A stretch of 36,587 nt of DNA, taken from contig NZ_JACRSW010000041.1 in NCBI RefSeq assembly GCF_014384965.1, forward strand, positions 1 through 36,587. The letters are read 5' to 3'. The notes beneath the pieces are model-generated. The model made no database searches. It worked only from the letters and a program-made list of their open reading frames with translations, and had not been told where the DNA came from. A program made the translations under genes and the position numbers. Positions 20,165 through 28,620 of this stretch are shown here, piece after piece. This stretch comes from Jutongia hominis. Lineage in GTDB: Bacteria; Bacillota; Clostridia; Lachnospirales; Lachnospiraceae. Within the stretch, counting starts at the first letter, position 1. Each line of letters starts with the position of its first letter.

Positions 20165-20554
20165 ATGAATAAGAGATACCGACTGGGGGAGATAGAAGAA
20201 GCTGTATCGGAAATGGAGGAGCTGATCGACACTCAGGATGATATTGCAGAGATTGATGATGACTTTCAGATTGTCGTAAGCGGCTGGTCTGTGTATGTCG
20301 AAAGGCTGAATCTGACACTCAGACAGGGAGTTGCCTGTATCTGGGATACGGAGGCAGGATTATTTATGCCTGATTTTGATGTGACTATCGTGTATGAGGG
20401 AAACATCGAAACACAGGAATGGCTCTACTATGAGCAGGACGGAATGGTTGTTACACTTGGCAACTGGTTAAATGGCAGATTGTCTTGTGAACAGATAGAA
20501 CAGCTTTGGTGTGAGCTTATCATACCAGAAAACAATGATAATTCAGAAGTATAA
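20165..20554 (+). CDS. Small acidic ICE protein, unknown function
   Basis: A 129-residue protein starting at ATG 20165, 6 bases after AAGGAGG; the frame extends upstream, but that part overlaps the sortase remnant. It is strongly acidic and has no membrane segment. Its N-terminus is a coiled-coil-like 'RLGEIEEAVSEMEELIDTQ'. The rest looks like an alpha/beta fold with several Trp residues ('VSGWSVYVERLNLTLRQGVA', 'TQEWLYYEQDGMVVTLGNWL'). I do not recognise a named family. It is in line with the SpoVG-type gene 18 bases downstream. Confidence 0.7.
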   Translation: MNKRYRLGEIEEAVSEMEELIDTQDDIAEIDDDFQIVVSGWSVYVERLNLTLRQGVACIWDTEAGLFMPDFDVTIVYEGNIETQEWLYYEQDGMVVTLGNWLNGRLSCEQIEQLWCELIIPENNDNSEV

Positions 20555-20572
20555 GAAAGAGAGGAACAGCGT

Positions 20573-21256
20573 ATGAAGTATTCAATTAAGGTAAACGAGG
20601 TAAGAGCAAAAGATGGCAGCAATATCAAGGGTTTTGCGACCGTGGTATTTGGTGATTCATTCAAGATTACCAATATCGCAATCCTTGAAAATAAGGAAAA
20701 GGGAGAGCTTTTTGTATCAATGCCAAGATACCGTTCAAATGAGCGTGATGAGAAAAACAGCGTGATTTATAAGGATGTATGCAATCCTATCACGGCAGAG
20801 TTTCGTGAGGAACTCTATACTAATATCCTTGAGGCTTATGCAAAAATCAGGGAGCCGGAGAAAGCAGAAACACAGACACAGGGAAAAACTCAGGAAATGC
20901 CGGAGTTTTCCGTGACGGTAACACCTTATGAAAGGGAAGGCAGTAATATCAAGGGACTTGCCCGTATTTACTTTGAAAACAGCTTCATTGTAAATAATGT
21001 AAACATCCTTCAGGGCAAAGAGAAAATCTTTGTATCAATGCCTTCTTATAAAACAAAGCAGGTGGACGAGCACGGCAAACCGATTTATCAGGATGTCTGC
21101 TATCCGGTCACAAAGGATTTCAGGGAGAAGCTCTATAATGAGATTATTGCAGAATATGAGAAAGCAAAGGATAAGAGCAACGAAAAAGCAAGGGAGAATG
21201 CCGAACAGAACCACGGAAATCCCGACAGGGATAAAAAGGATACACCCTTTCGATAA
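20573..21256 (+). CDS. Tandem SpoVG-domain protein
   Basis: The 227-residue protein contains two SpoVG-like domains in a row, at about residues 1-90 and 111-200. Both share the pattern 'SNIKG.A.V.F..SF...N..IL', then 'FVSMP.Y', then 'Y.DVC.P.T..FRE.LY'. SpoVG is a small site-specific DNA-binding protein that affects septation and many surface or virulence genes in Firmicutes; single-domain proteins of about 85-100 residues are usual. Two fused copies could form an intramolecular dimer. A charged Lys/Glu/Asn-rich tail of about 27 residues follows. ATG 20573 lies behind AGAGAGG. A hairpin follows the stop codon. Confidence 0.85.
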   Translation: MKYSIKVNEVRAKDGSNIKGFATVVFGDSFKITNIAILENKEKGELFVSMPRYRSNERDEKNSVIYKDVCNPITAEFREELYTNILEAYAKIREPEKAETQTQGKTQEMPEFSVTVTPYEREGSNIKGLARIYFENSFIVNNVNILQGKEKIFVSMPSYKTKQVDEHGKPIYQDVCYPVTKDFREKLYNEIIAEYEKAKDKSNEKARENAEQNHGNPDRDKKDTPFR

Positions 21257-21266
21257 TTAAGGCTAA

Positions 21267-21286
21267 GGGGCGGCATATGCTGCCCT
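21267..21286 (+). terminator. Hairpin after the SpoVG-like gene
   Basis: An 8-bp stem (21268-21275 with 21278-21285, one G-U wobble) has a very tight two-base centre, so the innermost pairs are probably open. A short T-rich run (tgttta) follows. It lies between the SpoVG-like gene and the ribosome binding site of the next gene. It is at most a partial terminator. Confidence 0.4.
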
Positions 21287-21307
21287 GTTTATAAGGAGGA
21301 AAAGCAG

Positions 21308-22204
21308 ATGGAAGCAGAAAAGACACTTACTAATGAGGAGATCATAAGAGAACTTCTCGATTTATTAAAAAAGAATACTATGAAAGAACAGGCAAATGAT
21401 GTATTTGAGATATGCACCTATGTGGATGGTCTGGAAAAAAAGATTGTGTCTATGACAGAAGAACTTACCAGTATGCAGGACCAGATCAAGAAAATGCAGG
21501 AAGATACCCTTATCAATAATGCAAAAAAAGCATTAACAGAAGCACAGGAGCGACTCAATGCCAGATGTGAGCAGATAAAGTCACAGGTATCTGAGATAAA
21601 AGTACAGGTAAAATCTACTGCCAAGAATATTGTTGATGAAACAAAGGCAAAGGGCAGGGCGGCACTTTACAGGGTGACAGAATTTGTAGGAATTAAGAAA
21701 AGACTTCTCAATGTCAGAACAGTGGTAAAAGATACGATTGTATCTACAGACAGGGATATTGCAAGGACAGCACTTCTTGCAAAGGGACTCCGAAAAGCCG
21801 GGCAGACCGTAAACAATGCGTTCCGTACCTTTGCAGATAAGCCGGAGGTGGATTATTCACAGAAAGAACAGAAACACCATCTCACAAAGGCTGTACTTGC
21901 CCCTATGAAAGCAGTGAGAAAACTGCTTGTATCAATGGAGATGCATCTGGACGCCTCGATTGATAAGCTGGATAATCTGGATATGACTGTGCAGTTTGAT
22001 AAGGAAAAGCGTATGGAGCACACAAAGGATAAGGAACAGAAAGCACCGGATACAGAAAGAGAGGTCATCTACTCACCGATGGTAGCTGAACCACAGGAGT
22101 ACAAGTATAATGCAGATGCTTTTGAGGCAAGAAAGACATCGGAAGCAAAGCAGGAAACGGTGGGGAAGGAGCTGCCAAAAGTCAGGGAAGATAAAGCCAG
22201 ATAA
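21308..22204 (+). CDS. Coiled-coil ICE protein (DUF6674-like)
   Basis: This 298-residue soluble protein starts at ATG 21308 behind ATAAGGAGG. Residues about 45-120 form a long coiled coil ('MTEELTSMQDQIKKMQED', 'ALTEAQERLNARCEQIKSQV'). The middle (about 125-190) is basic and resembles DUF6674 proteins of Clostridia ICEs ('ALYRVTEFVGIKKRLLNVR'). The C-terminus is Lys/Glu-rich and likely disordered. I know of no function. It is the last gene of the conjugation module; a terminator begins 6 bases after its stop codon. Confidence 0.72.
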   Translation: MEAEKTLTNEEIIRELLDLLKKNTMKEQANDVFEICTYVDGLEKKIVSMTEELTSMQDQIKKMQEDTLINNAKKALTEAQERLNARCEQIKSQVSEIKVQVKSTAKNIVDETKAKGRAALYRVTEFVGIKKRLLNVRTVVKDTIVSTDRDIARTALLAKGLRKAGQTVNNAFRTFADKPEVDYSQKEQKHHLTKAVLAPMKAVRKLLVSMEMHLDASIDKLDNLDMTVQFDKEKRMEHTKDKEQKAPDTEREVIYSPMVAEPQEYKYNADAFEARKTSEAKQETVGKELPKVREDKAR

Positions 22205-22209
22205 GTTTA

Positions 22210-22241
22210 GGGGCGTGGGAGTAAAATCCTGCGTCCTTTTT
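22210..22241 (+). terminator. Intrinsic terminator closing the transfer module
   Basis: Arms at 22210-22220 and 22227-22237 pair over 11 positions, four of them G-U wobbles, around a 6-base loop and are followed by a T-run to 22241. It ends the long + strand operon after the coiled-coil gene. The 138 bases between this hairpin and the IS30 end contain no convincing gene. Confidence 0.7.
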
Positions 22242-22534
22242 ATTTGTCTGAAACAGTTTATGATCTGGAGGATGTTTCAAGAAATAACCAGAATGGACTA
22301 AAAACAATAGATTTATTTGCTTTGTAAAAAATACCTTGATTGAACTTTAGGGTTGATTTATGGGTGATTCAAGGGGACCTCAATAGTTTTTTGAAATTCC
22401 CGTGTGAGGGGGAAAGTTGATTACAAACAGAATAAATTACAGCAGTGAAAGTGACGATACAAATGCAGGAAGAGCAGAAATGTTCTTCCTGTTTTTTAAC
22501 AGAACTTCAGCAGCTGGCGGGGAAAGGAGACAGT

Positions 22535-23839
22535 ATGGCAAAGTTCTTAAATTATGAGGACCGGCTGGAGATAGAAAGCGGACTAAAGGAGCACATGACT
22601 TTCACAGAGCTTGGAGAGAAACTGGGAAGGGACAGGACTACCATCACAAAGGAGATCAGGAACTATTCCATCGAACAGGACACCGGTTATGGAAGTTACC
22701 CGCATAATACCTGCAAGTACAGAAAAGCATGTAAGAGGAAAAAAGTATGTGGGACAAATGACTGCAGGCATCCACTGGTAGCTGTCTGTAAACAGTGTGA
22801 ACTCATATGCAACCGTTACTGCGAGCATTATGAAGAAGAAATATGTACCCATCGCTTTAAACCGCCATATGTATGCAACGGATGCAGTGAAGTAAAGAAG
22901 TGTACGCTGACAAAAACTGTTTACGATGCTCTGGGAGCCCAGAGGCGGGCAACGGATAAGATATCGGAATCCCGAAGCGGGATCCTTGCTACGGAAGGGG
23001 AAATCGCCAGACTCAATGAAATCCTGGTGCCGTTGGTAAAACAGGGGCAGTCTATCCATCAGATCTACCTGACACATAAGGATGAACTGATGTGCAGTGA
23101 AAAGACCCTCTACAACTACGTGGATGGATGCCTGTTTGATATCAGGAACATAGACCTGCCAAGAAAGGTAAAGTACCGTCCGAGATATAAAAAACCGGAG
23201 CTGAAAGTAGACCGTGGATGCCGTGTGGGAAGGAATTATCATGATTACGAAGTATATATGGAACAGCATCCGGACACAGCAGTGGTGCAGATGGATTCCG
23301 TGATCGGCAGCAAGGGAGGGAAAGTCCTGCTGACGATATATTTTGTAAATGTGTCACTGATGCTGGGGTTCCTGCGGGAAGCGAACACCTCAAAGTCAGT
23401 GATAGATATTTATGATGAACTGTACCACCGGCTGGGAGGGCAGGATTTTAGGAAGCTGTTTCCGGTCATCCTGACGGATAACGGAAGTGAGTTTTCCAAT
23501 CCCAGGTGTATAGAGAACGGACCGGATGGAAAAGGATTTCAAAGGACGAGGATCTATTACTGCAATCCAAGTGCGCCGTACCAGAAAGCAGAGATCGAGG
23601 TGGGACATGAATTTATACGCAGGATCCTGCCGAAAGGAAGAAGCTTTGATGAACTGACGCAGGCAGACGTAGAGCTGATGATGAACCATATCAATTCCTA
23701 CCGGAGAAAGAAACTGAACGGAAAAAGTCCGTATGAAGCGTTCAGCTTTTATTATGGAGAAGACCTGGCGGAGAGGCTTAGATGCCACGAGGTTGCAGCC
23801 AAAGACATCAACCTCACCGCAAGACTTCTCAAAAAGTAA
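22535..23839 (+). CDS. IS30-family transposase
   Basis: The 434-residue DDE transposase catalyses cut-and-circularise transposition of the surrounding element. I chose ATG 22535, which lies behind GGAAAGGAGA; the frame is open to GTG 22445 but without a good site. An N-terminal helix-turn-helix (residues about 8-45, 'TFTELGEKLGRDRTTITKEI') binds the ends. Residues about 60-130 are Cys/His-rich ('CKQCELICNRYCEHY', 'CNGCSEVKKC') and may bind zinc, as in the clostridial IS30 subgroup. The catalytic triad is Asp254 ('VVQMDSVIG'), Asp315 ('ILTDNGSEF') and Glu355 ('YQKAEIEVGHEF'). The C-terminal 'SYRRKKLNGKSPYEAF' is typical of the family. It looks intact and active. Confidence 0.95.
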   Translation: MAKFLNYEDRLEIESGLKEHMTFTELGEKLGRDRTTITKEIRNYSIEQDTGYGSYPHNTCKYRKACKRKKVCGTNDCRHPLVAVCKQCELICNRYCEHYEEEICTHRFKPPYVCNGCSEVKKCTLTKTVYDALGAQRRATDKISESRSGILATEGEIARLNEILVPLVKQGQSIHQIYLTHKDELMCSEKTLYNYVDGCLFDIRNIDLPRKVKYRPRYKKPELKVDRGCRVGRNYHDYEVYMEQHPDTAVVQMDSVIGSKGGKVLLTIYFVNVSLMLGFLREANTSKSVIDIYDELYHRLGGQDFRKLFPVILTDNGSEFSNPRCIENGPDGKGFQRTRIYYCNPSAPYQKAEIEVGHEFIRRILPKGRSFDELTQADVELMMNHINSYRRKKLNGKSPYEAFSFYYGEDLAERLRCHEVAAKDINLTARLLKK

Positions 23840-24000
23840 CCAGAAGACAGAATAAAGCACAGACCGCCGGCTGAAATAGGAACAGCAGAAGACGTGAATT
23901 ATGGCTTGCAAAATTTGTAAGCCAAAACTGACGTCCGGTTTTTGTGCAAAAAAATACTCTGCCATAAGGTGATTATATCATAAAAGCAAGGGAAAAAACG

Positions 24001-24100
24001 GGAAAGTCATTACAAAAGTGGAAAGTCGGGTACAAAATTTGCAGGTCGCTTTCAAAATGTGAAACTCGTTTACAAAACGGGAATCTCGGATGACTATTGA
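24001..24100 (+). repeat. Five tandem 20-bp subterminal repeats at the IS30 right end
   Basis: Units start at 24001, 24021, 24041, 24061 and 24081, and follow the consensus GAAAGTCG..TACAAAA. The last unit is the terminal inverted repeat itself. A single related unit lies at 22411-22430 near the left end, in the same orientation. The 20-bp spacing equals about two helical turns, so a transposase or host factor could bind along one face. Confidence 0.7.
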
Positions 24101-24120
24101 ACTTAATTTTTGTTTATATG

Positions 24121-24163
24121 GTCATTTCCTGCAAAAATTGGTCATTTTCTGCAAAGAGTATTG
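24121..24163 (+). repeat. 43-bp motif, first copy (two 20-bp units)
   Basis: Two tandem 20-bp units of the form GTCATTTTCTGCAAA lie here. The whole 43 bp matches 36489-36531 at 35 of 43 positions, in the same orientation. Repeated 20-bp units like this are typical of the ends of IS21-family elements. No IS21 gene follows this copy, so it may be a leftover end. The next 144 bases up to 24307 contain only AT-rich leader sequence for the following gene. Confidence 0.65.
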
Positions 24164-24307
24164 AAAAACACCTTTTCTTAATGTAAAAAATGAGTAGAGA
24201 TTAAAAGATATATATCCTATTAATTTCATTTGAGAAAAGCTGTGGGCAGCATATACATGAATTGTAAGATGCTTGTCGATAAAAAAGAAAAATAAGGAGG
24301 TAACATA

Positions 24308-26068
24308 ATGAAGAAAGTAACGAAAATTTTTGCATTTGCAGTAGCAATATGTATGTTGTTTTCAGTAACTACAACTACTGCATTTGCGGAAGAAACAATT
24401 ACCAACATGACGTATGATGAATGGTTGGCAGAGCAGGAAAACAATAACACAGATATTGAGGAAAATGATTTAGAGCCTGTCAAAGTAACAACGGAGGAAA
24501 ATCAAATACAGACACAGAGTATGGAATATACTGAACGTGTTGGATTTAGATCATTAGATTCTATTTTTGAAGAAAAAGGAGAAATAGAATTGGATGATAC
24601 AGTGTCAATGGATAATATGGCTGAAAATCTTACTGACAGTATTTCGGTTGATACTGAAATGGAAAGAACTGCACCAACAGCTAATTTAATTCCAGTTATA
24701 GTAAACGAAGACTCTTTATCAGAAGGGCAGATTACAACAGATACAAGAATTGCATTTTTCTATAATGATACAGATGAAGATGGGGACACAATAGCTTCCC
24801 GTTATGTGGATGGAAGTGCAGTAGATTATATTATTGGAACAATCAATGGGGGATTTGTTGTACAGATTACAGATCCGGGAACATACTATTTATATTATCA
24901 GGTAGAAGATAGTGCAGGAGAGTATTCTCGCGTGGTTGGATATTCAATTAAAGTTATTGAAGCACCTGCGAAAGAAACATATCAGGCGTTTGAAGGTAGT
25001 TTTACCTCAGAAAAAGATTCTGCTACATATGATTTTTCAATAGACTTTTCACAGATGGATTCTGCTGCCGTATGTTTAGTTAGAAAGGGCTATGTAGGCA
25101 CAAATATTAAAGTTTACGATGAGAATGGAAATCAGGTTCTGAATAAAGGAACGAATTATAGACAGGCAAAAAATTGGGGTTATATTGATAAACCTTCCGA
25201 TGATGTGACTGTTTGTAATTACACAGTAGTTGCTACACCTAATTCGTATGAAGATAGAGCAAGCGATTATAGGATTATAGTAGGCGATAAAAATGATACT
25301 GAATTGATGATGAGTGGCATTGAGAATACAGTTTTATTGGATCAATATTATGAATCAAAAGTAAATTTACAGAATAATTCATATGTACCTAATGTTGGTG
25401 AATATTGGTATAAATATAAAAGAAATTCGACAAGTGTTATTACGATTTTAAGTAGTGCTACAGATATTCGTTTTAAGATATTGAATGTGGATACTTTGGC
25501 AGTTATGTATGATTCAGCTAAGGATGACGATACGCATAAGACCTCATTTACAGGTAGTGGTGGTTGGTGCTGCGCTGAAAAAGCAAGGCTGACTACGGTA
25601 GTTGGAACAGAATATTATTTGGTAGTTTATTGTACGAATCCAACGGAAGGAGTATCTCTTAGAACAGGTAGTATAGCAACTGCTGTTGGAAATCCTGTTA
25701 TGTGTGCTGCAAGCACAAAGATCATACCAGGAACATCTGTGACAGCTACGGGTTCAGGATATTCGTCAACACGGACATTTAGTGTAAGTGGAGATGATAT
25801 TCCTAATACGGCACAGGTAAGAACTATTAGTCTTAGCGGAACAGGGATGTCTAAAATTAAAAGATGGAGATTAATGGCACCTAATAAGTCGGTTTGGGTT
25901 GCAAATGAATCTGACTTCTATCCAAGTATAAATTTTAATTTTGTAAATGATTCATCAAGCAACGCTAAACTAAAGGGAACATGGAGCGTGGCTTTTCAGT
26001 CGAGCAGCTCAAGTTACACATTTATTCCAAGTTATAGTGTTTCTTATTATTATGAATATGGCGATTGA
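24308..26068 (+). CDS. Large secreted protein with Ig-like and beta-rich domains
   Basis: A 586-residue protein starting at ATG 24308 behind AAGGAGG. A clear signal peptide ('MKKVTKIFAFAVAICMLFSV', cut after 'TTAFA', residue 27) sends it out of the cell. There is no LPxTG motif or C-terminal anchor, so it is probably released. Residues 28-120 are acidic and low in structure. About 123-215 look like an Ig/PKD-type fold ('FYNDTDEDGDTIASRYVDG', 'ITDPGTYYLYYQVEDSAG'). About 222-455 look like two pre-peptidase-C-like beta domains. About 460-586 is a Ser/Thr-rich beta domain ending in aromatic 'YSVSYYYEYGD'. No enzymatic motif is seen. It is the first gene of three secreted/leaderless pairs. Confidence 0.8.
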   Translation: MKKVTKIFAFAVAICMLFSVTTTTAFAEETITNMTYDEWLAEQENNNTDIEENDLEPVKVTTEENQIQTQSMEYTERVGFRSLDSIFEEKGEIELDDTVSMDNMAENLTDSISVDTEMERTAPTANLIPVIVNEDSLSEGQITTDTRIAFFYNDTDEDGDTIASRYVDGSAVDYIIGTINGGFVVQITDPGTYYLYYQVEDSAGEYSRVVGYSIKVIEAPAKETYQAFEGSFTSEKDSATYDFSIDFSQMDSAAVCLVRKGYVGTNIKVYDENGNQVLNKGTNYRQAKNWGYIDKPSDDVTVCNYTVVATPNSYEDRASDYRIIVGDKNDTELMMSGIENTVLLDQYYESKVNLQNNSYVPNVGEYWYKYKRNSTSVITILSSATDIRFKILNVDTLAVMYDSAKDDDTHKTSFTGSGGWCCAEKARLTTVVGTEYYLVVYCTNPTEGVSLRTGSIATAVGNPVMCAASTKIIPGTSVTATGSGYSSTRTFSVSGDDIPNTAQVRTISLSGTGMSKIKRWRLMAPNKSVWVANESDFYPSINFNFVNDSSSNAKLKGTWSVAFQSSSSSYTFIPSYSVSYYYEYGD

Positions 26069-26163
26069 TGATTTTGGAGAATTTTAAAATTGATGTAATA
26101 ATAAAAGTTTGATTGGAATGAGCAGCAATACTTGTTGTTGCTGCTCATTTGAGAGGATAATGT

Positions 26164-27231
26164 ATGAGTGATAGTACCCTTCACATCGGAACGCTTGCTT
26201 CAAATAATGTAAACAATATTGTAAATGATACAAGTAAATATGATGAATACAAAGAAAAAGTAAAGGATTTGGAAAAAGAACTTCAAACCCGAAAAGACAC
26301 TTTTGAGAAAATGACAGAACCACTGGTATATGTATGTGACTGTTATCAAAAATTTAATGTAGTCACAGGTATGCCTAAAAGCACATTCGGAGATTCTTTT
26401 GGCTATGCAATGCAGAAAGAAATTTCGGATTATATGCAGGATTTTTATGCTGGAAAGGTGAGCAGGGAGGATCTTGATTCTTATTTTGAGAAATGTTGTA
26501 CTTCCATGCGTACTTACCGGACCGGACAGCATCAGACATCCGGAACCAATGAAGCAGATAATACACAGATCGTAAGTGAGATGTATGAGGTTTTTGCGAA
26601 AGAAAATGCAAGGGCGGCAGGTCAGGCGAACTATCAGGAAGGAAAAGCGTGGAATGAAAAATATTATTCTGATGGTCACAGTGATTGGACTTATTATAAT
26701 TCAGATTATTACTATCAATGCAATGACACCAATGCGGCATTGAGAGAATCTGCTCGGAAGATGACGGAAAAATGGGAATTGGACGGGATTGACTGTGATG
26801 AAATAGAAGCAAATTCCAGCCTTACGTTAGATGGAGGTTTTGATTTTAACAGCATATGGAATTCGGATTTTAGGAATCAGGCTGGAAGGAGCAGTCTGGC
26901 AAAGGAATCAACGATACCGCCTGAGAATTTTAAGATGTTTTTTAAGGAACAGGTAACATCTTTTACAGAAGACAATAAATTTAATGGAAATCTGAAAATA
27001 ACAATCGGAGAGAACAAATTCGATTTAAAGGTTCCATTTCAGACCTTACGAACTGGATCGGAAGGCGAAATTTGTAACGTTTGGGATTTAATGGAAGATT
27101 ATTATTCAGAGTCAGGAGATAATTCTAACATCAAAAATTTCTTGGGGAATATGTCTGTATTTACACGATGGTACGCATATGAAACAAGAATCAATGACAT
27201 ATTTGGTGATTATGAAGTATCGCATAATTAA
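26164..27231 (+). CDS. Leaderless partner protein 1, unknown function
   Basis: A 355-residue acidic protein with no signal peptide or membrane segment, starting at ATG 26164 behind GAGAGGATAA. The N-terminus has a polar lead ('MSDSTLHIGTLASNNVNNIV') and a coiled coil (about residues 25-50). The middle is rich in Tyr, Asn and Gln ('YYSDGHSDWTYYNSDYYYQC'), with several Cys residues ('YVCDCY', 'EKCCTS'). A short beta-rich stretch near 270-295 ('NLKITIGENKFDLKVPF') is also visible. I do not recognise the family. It follows the 586-residue secreted protein by 95 bases and precedes the next secreted protein by 50. Confidence 0.7.
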   Translation: MSDSTLHIGTLASNNVNNIVNDTSKYDEYKEKVKDLEKELQTRKDTFEKMTEPLVYVCDCYQKFNVVTGMPKSTFGDSFGYAMQKEISDYMQDFYAGKVSREDLDSYFEKCCTSMRTYRTGQHQTSGTNEADNTQIVSEMYEVFAKENARAAGQANYQEGKAWNEKYYSDGHSDWTYYNSDYYYQCNDTNAALRESARKMTEKWELDGIDCDEIEANSSLTLDGGFDFNSIWNSDFRNQAGRSSLAKESTIPPENFKMFFKEQVTSFTEDNKFNGNLKITIGENKFDLKVPFQTLRTGSEGEICNVWDLMEDYYSESGDNSNIKNFLGNMSVFTRWYAYETRINDIFGDYEVSHN

Positions 27232-27281
27232 CACGGTTGGAAAAATAAGAGAAAAGATATATTAGAAAGGTGAACTTTTGT

Positions 27282-27860
27282 GTGAAAAGTAAAATTTTTA
27301 CAAAGATAATAGCTAGTGCAATGTCAGTTATGATGATTTTTTCGATGAGTGGAGTATCTGTAAAGGCAGCACAATTGCAGGAAAACAACGAATTGAAGAC
27401 GGTTATGGTAGATATGAAAGATGTTGCAACAGGGGATGCTATAGTATATGCCAGTACGAGTACATCAACAAAGACATTGTCAAAGGATTATGCTACTTCA
27501 ACAGGGCAGACAGGTGCAATCACTTCGATAGGACAGAATGTAGATTTCAGTAGTATTATTCCACAAGGATCAGTAATTGAAAGTATTACAATTTATTGTC
27601 CTACAGGTACTAGAGTAACGCAATCAAAATATACCACAATAAACAATTATTTGATTAGTAGTTATGAAACAGGAACAACAGCGACTGTATCTTTTAAGCA
27701 AACAAATAGCCCATCTTCAACAAGTAAAACTACAGCTTTTTCAGGAGAGGCAGCGAATGTTAAATTTTTAGTGAAAATTCAGGGAAAGATTATACAACAA
27801 TATACAGGGATGGATGGATTTACTGTATTTGGTGGAAAGATGATAGTTACTTATCGCTAG
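27282..27860 (+). CDS. Secreted protein 2, unknown function
   Basis: A 192-residue protein. I chose GTG 27282 because AGAAAGGTG lies 9 bases upstream; an in-frame GTG at 27270 overlaps that site. A signal peptide is clear ('MKSKIFTKIIASAMSVMMIF', cut after 'SVKA', residue 29). The mature part is Ser/Thr-rich and beta-rich, with 'VIESITIYCPTGTRVTQSKY' and 'AANVKFLVKIQGKIIQQYTG'. There is no Cys pair, no LPxTG and no known catalytic motif. Its C-terminal half loosely resembles the last domain of the 586-residue protein. It is followed 22 bases later by its leaderless neighbour. Confidence 0.75.
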   Translation: MKSKIFTKIIASAMSVMMIFSMSGVSVKAAQLQENNELKTVMVDMKDVATGDAIVYASTSTSTKTLSKDYATSTGQTGAITSIGQNVDFSSIIPQGSVIESITIYCPTGTRVTQSKYTTINNYLISSYETGTTATVSFKQTNSPSSTSKTTAFSGEAANVKFLVKIQGKIIQQYTGMDGFTVFGGKMIVTYR

Positions 27861-27882
27861 TATGATTTAAGGAGACGAGTTA

Positions 27883-28548
27883 ATGAGTATATCATTGTCA
27901 GGTATAGGAGCTATTGGAAAAGAGCAATTAATTTCCTCATGCAGTAACGGAGAACCGAATTGGTCTTATATTCCAACAAAGGGGGAAAGTTCAAAAACGC
28001 AGGCTGAATTTGTTAGTGAGATTAGAGAATTGGCACGACAAGCAGCTACGACAACAAATAAGACAGAATCCGAATATATTTCCAAACAGGTTCTTTGTTT
28101 ACGAGCAGAATATCTATCAGATGTTGCACCTGATAGAAAACAATTATATGAACAGGCTAAAAATACAATGAAAAACCAAGGCAGTAATCAAAAATGTAAA
28201 GGATGTGGAGAATTAACATTATTGGATTTTTTGGAGAAAGCGGAAGGAAAAAATAGCGATTTTGCGGAAAAGCAGTTTGTGCTAGCGGGAGGAGGGACAT
28301 TGAATTGCCCAATTTTAACTTCTGGTGGTTATGGTGCTGAAATTCAGTATCAGGGAGTAAAAGTATTATCTAATCTTGGAAACGGATGGGGTTATGAGAT
28401 GACACCAGCGGAACTTGCAAAAAAAGATGAATTTTATTCTATTTATTGGAGTGAATATAATTCAGTAAAAGAAAATGGAAGTTCCGAATTGAGAGAGATG
28501 CCAGATTATTTGGATCAGGATAGACCGTCTTTTGAAGCTAGAGCATAA
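27883..28548 (+). CDS. Leaderless partner protein 2 with CxxC motif
   Basis: A 221-residue soluble protein, starting at ATG 27883 behind TTTAAGGAGA. There is no signal peptide. The N-terminus is 'MSISLSGIGAIGKEQLISSC'. A helical segment (about residues 40-98) is followed by a Cys105-x-x-Cys108 motif ('KCKGCGE') that could bind a metal or act in redox chemistry. The C-terminus is acidic. I do not recognise a family. It lies directly after secreted protein 2 and is probably translated from the same mRNA. Confidence 0.7.
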   Translation: MSISLSGIGAIGKEQLISSCSNGEPNWSYIPTKGESSKTQAEFVSEIRELARQAATTTNKTESEYISKQVLCLRAEYLSDVAPDRKQLYEQAKNTMKNQGSNQKCKGCGELTLLDFLEKAEGKNSDFAEKQFVLAGGGTLNCPILTSGGYGAEIQYQGVKVLSNLGNGWGYEMTPAELAKKDEFYSIYWSEYNSVKENGSSELREMPDYLDQDRPSFEARA

Positions 28549-28620
28549 AATAAACTTTTCTTGACAAATACAAATCTTGATTCAAAGAGAGTTAGAGAAT
28601 AAGAGAAAGGATGTATTAAT

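Larger units (their letters stand above)
22380..24100 (+). mobile_element. IS30-family insertion sequence, about 1.72 kb
   Basis: The boundaries are drawn from a 24-bp imperfect inverted repeat at 22380-22403 and 24077-24100, with 19 of 24 positions matching; both ends read TCAATAG inward and share ATTCCCGT. Inside are one intact transposase gene, a hairpin after it (23903-23912 with 23914-23923) and an array of 20-bp subterminal repeats at the right end. The flanks are ACC on the left and ACT on the right, so no clear 2-3 bp target duplication is visible. It separates the conjugation module from the AT-rich accessory genes and may mark a rearranged junction. Confidence 0.75.

Noticed and set aside
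22110..22301. Short + strand frame running past the coiled-coil gene
   Set aside because: It overlaps the end of a supported gene and crosses the terminator hairpin; no ribosome binding site.
22583..23269. Minus-strand open frame of 228 residues inside the IS30 transposase
   Set aside because: Antisense shadow of a well-supported transposase gene with no recognisable protein features.
24001..24100. 20-bp repeats that might be a CRISPR array
   Set aside because: The units are contiguous without unique spacers and diverge from one another; they end in the IS30 inverted repeat.
24308..26068. A cell-wall-anchored adhesin
   Set aside because: No LPxTG, hydrophobic tail or basic end is present at the C-terminus; only secretion is supported.
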